64,000 bases of DNA from positions 62,001-126,000 of the forward strand of contig DATGZN010000036.1 in the NCBI GenBank assembly GCA_035297145.1, read 5' to 3'. The translations under genes were made by a program, and so were the position numbers. Origin of the DNA: QHXW01 sp035297145. Lineage in GTDB: Bacteria > Acidobacteriota > Terriglobia > Bryobacterales > Bryobacteraceae. Below are positions 15,699 through 24,260 of the stretch, in pieces; position 1 is the first letter of the stretch; each line of letters starts with the position of its first letter. Below the pieces are notes generated by a model. That model was not told the origin of the DNA. It searched no databases and saw only the letters and a list, made by a program, of their open reading frames with translations.

Positions 15699-16763
15699 AT
15701 GAGCGACCGGGGCCAAAAAACTGAGCAGGCTACGCCGCGGCGGCTGGAGCGGGCGCGCAAAGAGGGCCAGTTTCCCACCTCGAAACAGTTTGTGCCGGCG
15801 ATCCAGTTTCTGGCGTTCACCGCGATCGTGGCCAAGTGGGGCGGCGTATGGCTGGACCAGGCGCGCCTGACCGCACGCTTCCTGATCGAGCGTGCTTTCA
15901 TGCGCGATCTGCAGAACGCCGATTTTGTGCACATCACCGCGGTCCTGCTGGTCCAGACTTTCTTGCCGCTGGTTGGCGCCGGAGCAGCCCTGGTGGTGGT
16001 GACGCTGGCAGCGCAGATGCTGGTGACGCGGTTTGGCCTCAGTGCGAAAAAGCTGGCGCCCGATTTCCAACGGCTCAACCCGCTCGCGAAGTTACGCGAA
16101 CTTCCTCGCCAGAACTTTCCCGCGCTGGTGCAGGCCGTCATCATGCTGCCGCTGTTCGGCGCTAGTGTCTACTTCATCTGCCGCGACCGCATGCAAGAGT
16201 ACTTTCTGTTGCCGCTCCAAGGGGTGGAGATCGGCGCGCGCCAGGTGGGCAACTCAATGGTGTCGCTGCTGTGGAGGGGCGCCGGGCTTTTCGTGGTGTT
16301 CGGGCTGATCGATTTCGCTCGCCATCGCCGCCGCTACAAGCAGGACTTGCGTATGAGCCGGCAGGAGGTACGCGAGGAGTTTAAGGAATCCGAAAGCAAT
16401 CCGCAGATGAAGATGCGCATCCGGCGCCTGATGCGCGACCGCATCCGCCGGAACATGATGAAGGAAGTTCCCACGGCTACGGCGGTGATTGTCAACCCGA
16501 CGCACTACGCCGTGGCCATTCGCTATCAGTTGGATTGGACGACGGCGCCCAAGGTTGTGGCCAAGGGGAAAAATTATCTGGCGCTGCGGATTCGTGAGCG
16601 CGCGCTCGAAAACCAGGTGCCGCTGATCGAGAATCCACCGCTGGCGCAAGCGCTTTACAAATCCGCCGATGTCGGACAGGAAATCCCGGCGCATCTGTAC
16701 CGCGCCGTAGCCGAAATTCTGGCGTATATCTACCGCCTGATGCAGGGGCGTTTACCGGCTTAG
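15699..16763 (+). CDS. flhB: Flagellar export switch protein FlhB
   Basis: 354 aa from the ATG at 15699 (MSDRGQKTEQATPRRLERARKEGQFPTSKQ), the standard FlhB beginning; an upstream frame would run back into fliR. Four membrane segments, then the cytoplasmic domain with the autocleavage motif NPTH at residues 266-269 and its flanks (ATAVIVNPTHYAVAIRY). FlhB switches export from rod/hook to filament substrates after FliK contact. Confidence 0.96.
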   Translation: MSDRGQKTEQATPRRLERARKEGQFPTSKQFVPAIQFLAFTAIVAKWGGVWLDQARLTARFLIERAFMRDLQNADFVHITAVLLVQTFLPLVGAGAALVVVTLAAQMLVTRFGLSAKKLAPDFQRLNPLAKLRELPRQNFPALVQAVIMLPLFGASVYFICRDRMQEYFLLPLQGVEIGARQVGNSMVSLLWRGAGLFVVFGLIDFARHRRRYKQDLRMSRQEVREEFKESESNPQMKMRIRRLMRDRIRRNMMKEVPTATAVIVNPTHYAVAIRYQLDWTTAPKVVAKGKNYLALRIRERALENQVPLIENPPLAQALYKSADVGQEIPAHLYRAVAEILAYIYRLMQGRLPA

Positions 16764-16776
16764 GGAGCTATCAAAA

Positions 16777-18855
16777 TTGGCAGAAACGAAAGCCATCGCC
16801 GCACCGGCACCGTGGAAGGGATTCGGAGGGATCAATTTCTCCGGCGCTTCCGAACTCGGGGTGCCCATTGCCGTGCTGGCGATCGTGATCGCGCTGATCA
16901 CGCCATTGCCGGGCTTCGTGCTCGACGTTCTGATCGTCACCGACATCATGATGTCGGTGATCGTGATGATGGTAGCGATGTACATCACGCGGCCGGTGGA
17001 GTTCAGCGTGTTCCCGACCACGCTGCTGTTGTTGACTCTCTTCCGCCTGGCGCTGAACATCTCATCCGCGCGCCTGATTCTGCTCAATGGGAATACTGGC
17101 ACGGCCGCCGCGGGCGAAGTGATCCAGGCGTTCGGCAACTTCGTGGTGGGCGGCAACTACATCATCGGCGCGGTTATTTTTCTGGTCCTGATCGCGATTC
17201 AATACGTGGTCATCAACCATGGCGCCGTGCGCATCTCCGAAGTCACGGCCCGCTTCACTTTGGATGCGCTGCCGGGCAAGCAGATGTCGATCGATTCCGA
17301 CTTGAACGCCGGATTAGTCGACGAAGCCGGAGCGCGGCAGCGCCGCAAAGACCTGGCCAATGAGGCCGAATTCTATGGCGCGATGGACGGCGCTTCACGA
17401 TTTACACAGCGCGACGCCGTGGCGAGCATCCTGATTACCAGCATCAACATCATCGCCGGTTTCCTGATCGGCGTTTTGCAACACGGCATGGATTTCCGGC
17501 GCGCCATCGAAACCTACACCGTGCTGACGATTGGAGACGGCCTGGTCACCGTGATTCCGGCGCTGATGATTTCGATTTCCGGTGGCTTGATCGTGACGCG
17601 CGCCAGCTCCGATACGCGGCTGGGAGCAGACTTTAAGAAGCAAGTGTTCGGCAACCCGCAGCCATTATTGCTGGCCAGCGGCGTTCTGCTGGCGCTCTCG
17701 GCATTTCCGGGCTTGCCGACCATTCCGTTTCTGCTGCTGGGCGCGGGCATGGGCACGTCGGCCTGGCGGATGCGCAAGCGCGGCCTCGAAGCCAAAAAGG
17801 TGACGGAAACCAAAGCGCCGGCGGCGCGCGAGAATCTCGAAGCCGTTCTCAAGGTGGAACCGCTAGCGGTTGAGGTTGGGTTGGGACTCGTCAAGCTCGT
17901 CGAAGGTGGCAAGAGCTCGCCGCTACTGCGCCGGATCAGCGGCATTCGCCGCCAGTTGGCGACCGACCTCGGCTACATTTTTCCGCCGGTGCGCGTGACC
18001 GACAATCTATCGCTCAAGCCGCGCGAATACAGGATCTCGCTCAAGGGAGTGGAAGTGGCGCGCTACGAGATGCCGCAGGGGATGGAGCTGGCGATTCCGG
18101 TGGGCAAGGGTGGCGCGCCTCTGGGTGGGCAAGCCACGCGGGAGCCTGCGTTCGGCATGCCGGCATGGTGGATTCCGTCGGACCAGGCGGAGCGCGCACG
18201 ACGGGCCAATTACACGGTGGTAGACGCGGTGAGCGTGCTGGGCACGCATCTCGCGGAACTCGTCCGCCGGCACGCGCACGAACTGTTCTCGCGCCAGGAC
18301 GCCAAAAAGCTTCTGGACCGCGTGGCGGTGGAGAATCCGAAAGTGGTTGAAGAATTGACTCCCAAGCTGTTGACTCTGGCCACGGTGCAGCGGGTGTTGC
18401 AGAACTTGTTGCGCGAGCGCGTTTCGATCCGGGACGCGGTTTCGGTGCTCGAAGGCCTGAGTGAGGCCGGCGCTTCCACGCGCAATCCAATTCTGTTGAC
18501 GGAGTATGTCCGGCAGGCGATCCGCCGGACGGTAGTGAGGCCTTACTTGAACTCCGCGGGCGATCTGCCTGCGTACTTTGTGGATGGGTCGATCGAACAA
18601 ACTGTCGAAACCGGTGTGCAGCACGGGGAACAGAGCAGCCATCTGAATCTGGCTCCGCAGTCAATTCGAGATATTTTGAGTCGCATTGAGCAGAAAGTCG
18701 GGTCGCCGGAAACGCCGGTGGTGGCGGTGACCTCAACCGCGGCGCGGTACTTCCTGCGGCAGATGGTGGAAGCCTCGCGCGCCAACGTGGTGTTCGTTTC
18801 GCACAATGAGGTGCCGGCGGAAGTGAAAGTGATTTCTCAAGGTGTCATCCAATGA
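16777..18855 (+). CDS. flhA: Flagellar export gate protein FlhA
   Basis: 692 aa from TTG at 16777, with GGGAG about 8 nt upstream; length is normal. Conserved N-terminal membrane half (MMSVIVMMVAMYITRPVEFSVFPTTLLLLTLFRLALNISSARLIL; the FHIPEP region VVNHGAVRISEVTARFTLDALPGKQMSIDSDLNAGLVDEAGARQRR) and a cytoplasmic half with AVSVLGTHLAELVRRHAHELFSRQDAKKLLD. It forms the nonameric export ring that docks chaperone-substrate complexes. Ends in an ATGA overlap with flhF. Confidence 0.97.
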   Translation: MAETKAIAAPAPWKGFGGINFSGASELGVPIAVLAIVIALITPLPGFVLDVLIVTDIMMSVIVMMVAMYITRPVEFSVFPTTLLLLTLFRLALNISSARLILLNGNTGTAAAGEVIQAFGNFVVGGNYIIGAVIFLVLIAIQYVVINHGAVRISEVTARFTLDALPGKQMSIDSDLNAGLVDEAGARQRRKDLANEAEFYGAMDGASRFTQRDAVASILITSINIIAGFLIGVLQHGMDFRRAIETYTVLTIGDGLVTVIPALMISISGGLIVTRASSDTRLGADFKKQVFGNPQPLLLASGVLLALSAFPGLPTIPFLLLGAGMGTSAWRMRKRGLEAKKVTETKAPAARENLEAVLKVEPLAVEVGLGLVKLVEGGKSSPLLRRISGIRRQLATDLGYIFPPVRVTDNLSLKPREYRISLKGVEVARYEMPQGMELAIPVGKGGAPLGGQATREPAFGMPAWWIPSDQAERARRANYTVVDAVSVLGTHLAELVRRHAHELFSRQDAKKLLDRVAVENPKVVEELTPKLLTLATVQRVLQNLLRERVSIRDAVSVLEGLSEAGASTRNPILLTEYVRQAIRRTVVRPYLNSAGDLPAYFVDGSIEQTVETGVQHGEQSSHLNLAPQSIRDILSRIEQKVGSPETPVVAVTSTAARYFLRQMVEASRANVVFVSHNEVPAEVKVISQGVIQ

Positions 18856-20042
18856 GTCCAATGAAACAAAAACGAGACAAGGAGCCGGGTATGAGAATGA
18901 AATCGTTTTTCGCGCCCACGGTGCAGGATGCCATGGAACTGGCGCGGGTGGAAATGGGCCCCGACGCGCTTCTCGTGAACAGCCGCAAGGCGCCGCCCGA
19001 GGCGCAAGGGATGGGCGAGTACGAAGTTGTGTTCGCGGTGCTGCCGGGGCGCGCCGAAGGAACAAACGAGGACACTGTCGAGGCGCAGGCTCAAGCGGCT
19101 CCCACTGAAGACCCGGTGTTGCGCGAGCTGGCACGTCTGCGCAAGCAGATCGATGAGATGGGGAGCTCACTCAACGAGATCAACGCGCAGGCATATTCGT
19201 GGGCTGTTCCGGCTCCAGAATTTGCGGAAGTACTCAGCCGGCTCATGGACGCCGGATTCTCGGTGGACGTCGCAAAAAGGGTCGTAAAGCAAGCGCACGC
19301 TCGCTTGGATGGCGATCCCGCAAACTGGTCGCGCCGCAAGACGTTCGACCGCGAGTCCGTCGAACTAGCGGTTCGCGCGGAACTCGAAAGCCTGCTCTCG
19401 ACCGATGCCGATTTCGATAGCACCGGCAACAAGTTGCGAGTCGTTGCGCTGGTGGGCGCGCCGGGAAGCGGCAAGACGGCCACGCTGGTGAAGCTGGCCG
19501 TGCGTTACGGCATCTCGGCCTCCCGGCCCGTGCATCTGATTTCGGCGGACACCAATCGCGTCGGAGCAGCCGAGCAATTGCGCACTTACGCGGCCATCAT
19601 CGGCGCGACATTCGACTCTGTCGACACGACACGTGCGCTCCAGCAGGCGATCGAGGCGAATCGCGAAAAAGGTCTGATTTTGATTGACACACCAGGCTAC
19701 GCCGCGGCGGATATGGAAGAGGCCGGGGAGCTGGCCCGCTTCCTCGCACAGCATCCAGCGATTGAAGTGCAACTGGTGGCTCCAGCCTCCATGCGCGCGG
19801 CGGATTTGAGCGGCGTGGTTGACCGCTTCGAAGTCTTCGCACCGTCGAAACTCATATTTACTCGTTTCGATGAAACCTCGGCGTGGGGTGGTGTGATCGG
19901 CGAATCCGTACGGACGGGGAAACCGATCTCGTTCCTGGGGACAGGCCAGCAGATCCCCGAAGACCTGGAACCGGCGACGGCGGAACGGCTGCTTGAACGC
20001 GTACTCGAGCAGCGGAACGAACGGGCACTTTCCGCGGCATAA
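18852..20042 (+). CDS. flhF: SRP-type GTPase FlhF
   Basis: 396 aa. N-terminal FlhF signature MRMKSFFAPTVQDAMELARVEMGPDALLVNSRK, middle N-domain (about 120-185), then the GTPase domain: Walker A GAPGSGKT (202-209), SADTNRVGAAEQLRTYA, and DTPGYAAADMEEA. FlhF sets the site and number of flagella at the membrane. Its usual antagonist FlhG (a MinD-like ATPase), normally the next gene, is absent; fliA follows directly. An internal start at residue 14 or 16 is also possible. Confidence 0.93.
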   Translation: MSPMKQKRDKEPGMRMKSFFAPTVQDAMELARVEMGPDALLVNSRKAPPEAQGMGEYEVVFAVLPGRAEGTNEDTVEAQAQAAPTEDPVLRELARLRKQIDEMGSSLNEINAQAYSWAVPAPEFAEVLSRLMDAGFSVDVAKRVVKQAHARLDGDPANWSRRKTFDRESVELAVRAELESLLSTDADFDSTGNKLRVVALVGAPGSGKTATLVKLAVRYGISASRPVHLISADTNRVGAAEQLRTYAAIIGATFDSVDTTRALQQAIEANREKGLILIDTPGYAAADMEEAGELARFLAQHPAIEVQLVAPASMRAADLSGVVDRFEVFAPSKLIFTRFDETSAWGGVIGESVRTGKPISFLGTGQQIPEDLEPATAERLLERVLEQRNERALSAA

Positions 20043-20067
20043 GAAATAGCTTTAAGGCGGCGCGCGT

Positions 20068-20805
20068 ATGTACAAGTACCACACCGAAGAAGGCACGACC
20101 GCAGAGCGGGAGCAGCTCATTTTGGAGCATCTCGCGCAGGTCCGCCTCATCGCGCGCCGCATCCACGAACGTCTCCCTGAAAACGTCAGCCTGGACGATC
20201 TGATTTCGACTGGCGTCGTCGGCCTGATCGCGGCGGTAGATAATTTCGATCCAGCACACGGCGTGCAACTCAAGACATATGCGGAGCACAAGATCCGCGG
20301 CGCCATTCTGGACAGCCTGCGCGAGCTGGATTGGGCCCCCAAGAACAAACGGCGGCGCGCCAAACAGTTTGAGGCGGTCATCGCCATGCTGGAGCAGCGC
20401 TTGGGACGCGCTCCTGCGGAAGACGAGATCGCCGCGGAGCTCAAGATCACCCTCGAGGAGTATCAGCAGCAACTTTACGAAATCCGGGGGCTGACTATCG
20501 GCAGTTTCGAATTTGCCAACGAGGACCAGGAAGGCGACCTGCTCAACTACATCCCGGACTCGGAGGACAATCTGCCCTCCACCACTCTGGAACGCGCGGA
20601 ATTGGAGCGTCTGCTCGCGCAGGCCATCGAGCAGATGCCACCCATTGAACGGACGGTTTTGAGCTTGTACTACCACGAGGAAGCGACCTTGCGCGAAATC
20701 GCGGAAATCATGCAGATGCATTTATCGCGCATCGCACAATTGAAATCGCAGGGCATTTTGCGGCTGCGCACATACATGGAGCGGCGGTGGTCGCTCCAGC
20801 GATAG
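20068..20805 (+). CDS. fliA: Sigma-28 family factor FliA (copy 1)
   Basis: 245 aa. Regions 1.2-2: LVRL-type helix then LPENVSLDDLISTGVVGLIAAVDNFDPAHGVQLKTYAEHKIRGAILDSLRELDWAPKNKRRRAKQ; region 3 (LGRAPAEDEIAAELKITLEEYQQQL); region 4 IEQMPPIERTVLSLYYHEEATLREIAEIMQMHLSRIAQLKSQGILRLR. It directs late flagellar transcription. The region-4 recognition helix (LSRIAQLKS) departs from the SRVSQ(I/M)H form found in copy 2 (24261-25085). Lies directly after flhF, where flhG would normally be. Confidence 0.9.
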   Translation: MYKYHTEEGTTAEREQLILEHLAQVRLIARRIHERLPENVSLDDLISTGVVGLIAAVDNFDPAHGVQLKTYAEHKIRGAILDSLRELDWAPKNKRRRAKQFEAVIAMLEQRLGRAPAEDEIAAELKITLEEYQQQLYEIRGLTIGSFEFANEDQEGDLLNYIPDSEDNLPSTTLERAELERLLAQAIEQMPPIERTVLSLYYHEEATLREIAEIMQMHLSRIAQLKSQGILRLRTYMERRWSLQR

Positions 20806-20815
20806 GAGACTAGAT

Positions 20816-21136
20816 ATGCCGGAGATCAACCAGACACCGGAGAGCCCGGTAAAGAACCTGGAGACGCTGGACCTGCTGCTCGACGTGGAATTGCCCGTGA
20901 GCGTCTCGTTCGGCAGGGCGCAAATGCCCTTGCAGCAGGTGTTGAAGTGGACCCCGGGATCGATCGTGGAACTCGAGTGCGGAGTCAATGAGCCGGTGGA
21001 GGTGGTGGTGAATAACTGCGTGATCGCCCGCGGCGAGGTTGTGGTGGTGGATGGCAACTATGGCGTGCGCGTGCAGCACATTGTCAGCCGCGCGCAAAGG
21101 CTGGAGATTGCACCGCCGAAGGAGGAATTGCAATGA
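20816..21136 (+). CDS. fliN: Flagellar switch protein FliN (copy 2)
   Basis: 106 aa. Core: NLETLDLLLDVELPVSVSFGRAQMPLQQVLKWTPGSIVELECGVNEPVEVVVNNCVIARGEVVVVDGNYGVRVQHI, closer to the canonical FliN than copy 1 at 13304. It would sit at the base of the C-ring. The C-terminal tail ends in an ATGA overlap with the next gene. Having two FliN genes plus FliM raises the possibility that the C-ring is built from two FliN types. Confidence 0.9.
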   Translation: MPEINQTPESPVKNLETLDLLLDVELPVSVSFGRAQMPLQQVLKWTPGSIVELECGVNEPVEVVVNNCVIARGEVVVVDGNYGVRVQHIVSRAQRLEIAPPKEELQ

Positions 21137-21549
21137 CGATAGATTGGCTGCCGTTGATTCAGCCGCTGGAAATATTCGCCGTGCTGGCGCTGAGCGCCAC
21201 GTGCCTGCTGTACGCGTTCCTTTTGCATTTGAACATGCGCGCGATGGCGCGGCGCGGCCGCGAAGACCGCGAGCACTTCGAGCGCCGCTTGGCCGAGGTG
21301 CTGGACGCAACCGAGCGCTTGCGCAGGGAGCGCGAGGAACCTGCGCGTCCGTCGCCCGTGCCCGCACCCGGACAGCCGCTCAATCTGAACAAGCGCGGCC
21401 AGGTACTACGCATGCGCCGGCGCGGCGAGAACCCCGAAACCATCGCCGCCGCGCTCTCGATTCCGCAGAACGAAGTGGCCCTGCTGCTGAAGGTGCACCA
21501 GATGTCGCTGGAACAAGTGGAAAAAGGCTCGACCCAGGCCACCGGGTAG
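21133..21549 (+). CDS. Membrane-anchored coiled-coil/HTH-like protein, SwrB/DUF2802-like position
   Basis: 138 aa. One N-terminal membrane helix (about 11-33), a charged coiled-coil segment RRGREDREHFERRLAEVLDATERLRREREE, a Pro linker, and a C-terminal helix-turn-helix-like part GQVLRMRRRGENPETIAAALSIPQNEVALLLKVHQM. The architecture and place (just after sigma-28 and a switch protein) recall SwrB of Bacillus and the DUF2802 proteins of motility clusters; this similarity is from memory of the pattern and not proven. Coupled to fliN2 by an ATGA overlap, so a role at the C-ring/export gate is plausible. Confidence 0.6.
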   Translation: MTIDWLPLIQPLEIFAVLALSATCLLYAFLLHLNMRAMARRGREDREHFERRLAEVLDATERLRREREEPARPSPVPAPGQPLNLNKRGQVLRMRRRGENPETIAAALSIPQNEVALLLKVHQMSLEQVEKGSTQATG

Positions 21550-21583
21550 CGATCCCACATTACAATAGGAGAGGAGCGACTAC

Positions 21584-22192
21584 ATGAGCCGTTTTCTCCT
21601 GTTGCTGTGCTGCACCCTGGCTATCGGGGCCGCCCCGAGCCAAAGTTCGAAATCCGCACCCGTGGAGATCGTAAAATCCGTTGGAGTCTTCACGGCGCCG
21701 ATCTCCATCGAGGTTTTCAGCGATTTCCAATGTCCCTCGTGCAAGCTTTTATATGAGCAAACGCTGCGCCCGCTGACTGACGACTACGTCGATAAAGGGA
21801 AGGTCTACCTGGTGCACCGCGACTTTCCGCTACCTCAGCATGCGCACGCGCGTGAAGCCGCCTGCTACGCCTGCGCTGCGGGCCGGATTGGGAAGTATGA
21901 GGCCGCGTGCGACATTCTGTTCAAGCGGCAAGACGCCTGGGCCGCCGATGGAAAGGTGGCCGACACGGTGTGCAGCGTTCTTTCGCCGAGCCAGGCCAAG
22001 CAGGTGCGTGTGCTGGCCAAAGACCCGCAGGTCGTCGCATCTGTGGATCAGGATATTCAGTTAGGGCAGGTTGCCGGGGTGCGGCAGACTCCGACCATGG
22101 TGATCACTTACAAGAATCAGCGATACCCCATCAGCGGCGCGGTCAACTACGATCTTCTGCGGCGCTTCCTGGACCAGTTGCTGATCAAGTGA
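21584..22192 (+). CDS. DsbA-like secreted thioredoxin-fold oxidoreductase
   Basis: 202 aa. Signal peptide (FLLLLCCTLAIGAAPSQS), then a DsbA/DSBA-type thioredoxin fold: IEVFSDFQCPSCKLLYEQTL with the CPSC active site, HRDFPLPQHAHAREAACYACAAG, and cis-Pro loop VAGVRQTPTMVI. It would make or rearrange disulphides in exported proteins. The stop overlaps the next gene (GTGA). Flagellar role uncertain, since FlgI here has no cysteine. Confidence 0.85.
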   Translation: MSRFLLLLCCTLAIGAAPSQSSKSAPVEIVKSVGVFTAPISIEVFSDFQCPSCKLLYEQTLRPLTDDYVDKGKVYLVHRDFPLPQHAHAREAACYACAAGRIGKYEAACDILFKRQDAWAADGKVADTVCSVLSPSQAKQVRVLAKDPQVVASVDQDIQLGQVAGVRQTPTMVITYKNQRYPISGAVNYDLLRRFLDQLLIK

Positions 22193-22626
22193 ACGCGCGA
22201 CGCTGGCTCGTTCTCATTCTGCGTGTAGCGCTGGCCGCGGTATTTGTCTACGCTGCGTGGTCCAAGCTCCGCCAGCCCTGGCTGCTGTTCGCCATGGCGA
22301 TCGATGCCTACGGTCTGTTGCCGCAATGGGCGGTGATGACGCTGGCGCGCGCGCTGCCTTGGTTCGAACTGGCGTTGGGGATTTTGCTGCTCACCGGATT
22401 CTGGCTGCGGCACACCACGATCGTGGCATCGGCGTTGCTGGTCGTGTTCTTCACGGTCATGCTGAGGTCGTACGCCAAAGGTCTGCAAATTGACTGTGCC
22501 TGCTTTGGCTTTGGCGAAGCCATCAGTCTGAAGACACTCCTCAGAGACGGCCTGTTGGTGTTGTCATCAGTCGCTTTGACGGCGCTGGCGTTCGGCCGTG
22601 CACCCTATTCCGCTAAGCCGACTTGA
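22189..22626 (+). CDS. MauE/DoxX-like membrane protein
   Basis: 145 aa from the GTG that overlaps the previous stop. Four membrane segments: LVLILRVALAAVFVYAAWSKL, LARALPWFELALGILLLTGF, TTIVASALLVVFFTVMLRS and LLRDGLLVLSSVALTALAF, with a CACFG pair between the third and fourth. This is the MauE/DoxX-type fold often paired with thioredoxin-like proteins, and the Cys pair suggests it re-oxidises or reduces the DsbA-like partner. Converges on and slightly overlaps the sigma-54 activator gene. Confidence 0.75.
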   Translation: MNARRWLVLILRVALAAVFVYAAWSKLRQPWLLFAMAIDAYGLLPQWAVMTLARALPWFELALGILLLTGFWLRHTTIVASALLVVFFTVMLRSYAKGLQIDCACFGFGEAISLKTLLRDGLLVLSSVALTALAFGRAPYSAKPT

Positions 22627-24013
22627 TCGAAACTACGTTGGCGGGAGTCTCGAGATTGCGCAGCTTCGCGAGCAGCGTAGTCCGTTTCATACGCAGCAGG
22701 TCGGCCGCTACGGTCTTATTGCCGCCGCTTCGCTCGAGCGCCTGCTCGATGATGTTGCGTTGAAAATTGGTGACAGCAGCTTCAAAATCGATCCCCGTTT
22801 CCGGCAAAACCGCCGCGGACGGAGCCGCGCTTATCGGCTTGCGGGCGCCGAATTCCGGCAGCCGGAAGTCCGCGGGGTAGAGATCCAAGCGGTCCCCGCT
22901 GAGCACCACCGCCATCTCGATGGCGTTCTCCAGTTGCCGCACGTTGCCTGGCCAATGATAGGCGCACAGCCGGTCCACCGCTTCGCGGTAGATTCTCTTG
23001 AGAGCGATGCCTTCGATCCGGCAGATCTTTTCCAGAAAATGGTGCGCCAATAGTGGAATATCCGACGCCCGCTCCCGCAGCGGCGGCATGGTGACAGGCA
23101 CCACGTTGAGGCGGTAGAAGAGATCCTCACGGAAAGTCCCTTGGGCCACCTTCTCGGCCAGGTTGGCATTCGACGCCGCGACCACGCGCACGTCGACGCG
23201 AACCGTTTCCGAGCTGCCAATGCGCTGAAACTCGCGCTCCTGCAGCACACGCAGCAGTTTGGCTTGCAGATCGAGCGGCAGGTCGCCGATTTCGTCCAGA
23301 AACAGCGTGCTGTTGTGCGCCTGCTCGAACCGCCCCACGCGCTGCTGCAAGGCTCCGGTGAAAGCGCCCTTGGTGTGGCCGAACAGTTCCGCTTCAAGCA
23401 GATTTTCCGGCAACGCGCTGCAATTGACCGCGACCATCGGCAGGTGCGCTCTGGGGCTGGCGTGATGCAGGGCGCGCGCGACGACTTCTTTCCCGGTGCC
23501 GGTTTCACCCGTAATCAGCACTGTCGAGCGCTTAGGGCCGGCCAGCCGGATTACGTTCTCGACTTCCCGAATGGGACGGCTCTCACCGATAAAGAAGCGC
23601 TTCCACGGATCGGCCTCCCCGTCCGCCGCAACGGCGCTGACGCGCAGTTGCTCGGCCGCACTCTCCAATTGTCCGATCAATTCATTTTCGTCGATAGCCC
23701 CGTTCATAAAGTGCTCGGCGCCCAACCGCACCAGACGAACGGCATCCGCGACGGTGCCCTTGGAATCGCGAACAAGAACCGGCGTGTGCGGTGATGCCTC
23801 GTGTATCGCCTCCACCAAATCCGCCGGCTCGCAGCCGGCAAGTGGAAACTCGGCGAACACCACCGCGGCTTTCACGGAACGCAGCCGCTCTAACGCCTCC
23901 GCCGCGCTATGCACTATATGGATGACGAAGCGATGGAGATTTTCCATCAAATTGATTTCCGCAGGTCCGGGCGGCGCATTCCGGATCCACAGCAGTGATG
24001 TGCCCTGGCGCAT
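22613..24013 (-). CDS. Sigma-54-dependent activator, FleQ/FlrC-like
   Basis: 466 aa from the ATG at 24013 (AAGAGG just upstream); an upstream TTG would add 42 residues. A degenerate receiver domain (about 5-120) has Glu55 (VVFAEFPL) where the phosphoacceptor Asp is expected and lacks the acidic pair. The AAA+ domain has GETGTGKE (169-176), the sigma-54-contact loop GAFTGA (216-221), FLDEIGDLP and the ending YHWPGNVRQLEN. A Fis-type HTH (FQRNIIEQALERSGGNKTVAADLLRMKRTTLLAKL) closes the protein. Lying inside the flagellar regulon, it is probably the master activator of early flagellar operons, working without phosphorylation. Divergent from fliA2. Confidence 0.88.
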   Translation of the reverse strand: MRQGTSLLWIRNAPPGPAEINLMENLHRFVIHIVHSAAEALERLRSVKAAVVFAEFPLAGCEPADLVEAIHEASPHTPVLVRDSKGTVADAVRLVRLGAEHFMNGAIDENELIGQLESAAEQLRVSAVAADGEADPWKRFFIGESRPIREVENVIRLAGPKRSTVLITGETGTGKEVVARALHHASPRAHLPMVAVNCSALPENLLEAELFGHTKGAFTGALQQRVGRFEQAHNSTLFLDEIGDLPLDLQAKLLRVLQEREFQRIGSSETVRVDVRVVAASNANLAEKVAQGTFREDLFYRLNVVPVTMPPLRERASDIPLLAHHFLEKICRIEGIALKRIYREAVDRLCAYHWPGNVRQLENAIEMAVVLSGDRLDLYPADFRLPEFGARKPISAAPSAAVLPETGIDFEAAVTNFQRNIIEQALERSGGNKTVAADLLRMKRTTLLAKLRNLETPANVVSIKSA

Positions 24014-24151
24014 GTGCCTCTTAATATCGGCTATAATTGCGTGGAATATAGAGTAAAATTCACACAATTTACAGTAAATCTTCTTTGTAACCCTTTGATG
24101 TAGAACGTTGGTTAATCTCTCGCACTGCACCTTTTGCAATATTGTCCGTTG

Positions 24152-24180
24152 ACCTGTTACCGGTTAACCTGTCTACCGGT
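24152..24180. promoter_or_regulatory. Direct repeat in the divergent gap between the sigma-54 activator and fliA2
   Basis: ACCTGT-TACCGGT (24152-24164) and ACCTGT-C-TACCGGT (24167-24180) are two near-identical copies 15 bp apart; the first is part of a near-palindrome GTTACCGGTTAAC (24156-24168). The surrounding 248-bp gap holds no gene; 24030-24100 is AT-rich. This looks like an operator for one of the divergent genes, possibly autoregulation by the activator. Confidence 0.4.
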
Positions 24181-24260
24181 GCGTAGTGTTTTAACCGCCG
24201 AAGAAGCATCTGAATTTCTAATCGGAAAGACGCGCCAGGCCGCAGAATCGCCGCCAAGAG

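Noticed and set aside
21584..22626. DsbA-like/MauE-like pair as the disulphide system for FlgI
   Set aside because: FlgI of this cluster contains no cysteine, so that explanation fails; the pair's substrate remains open.
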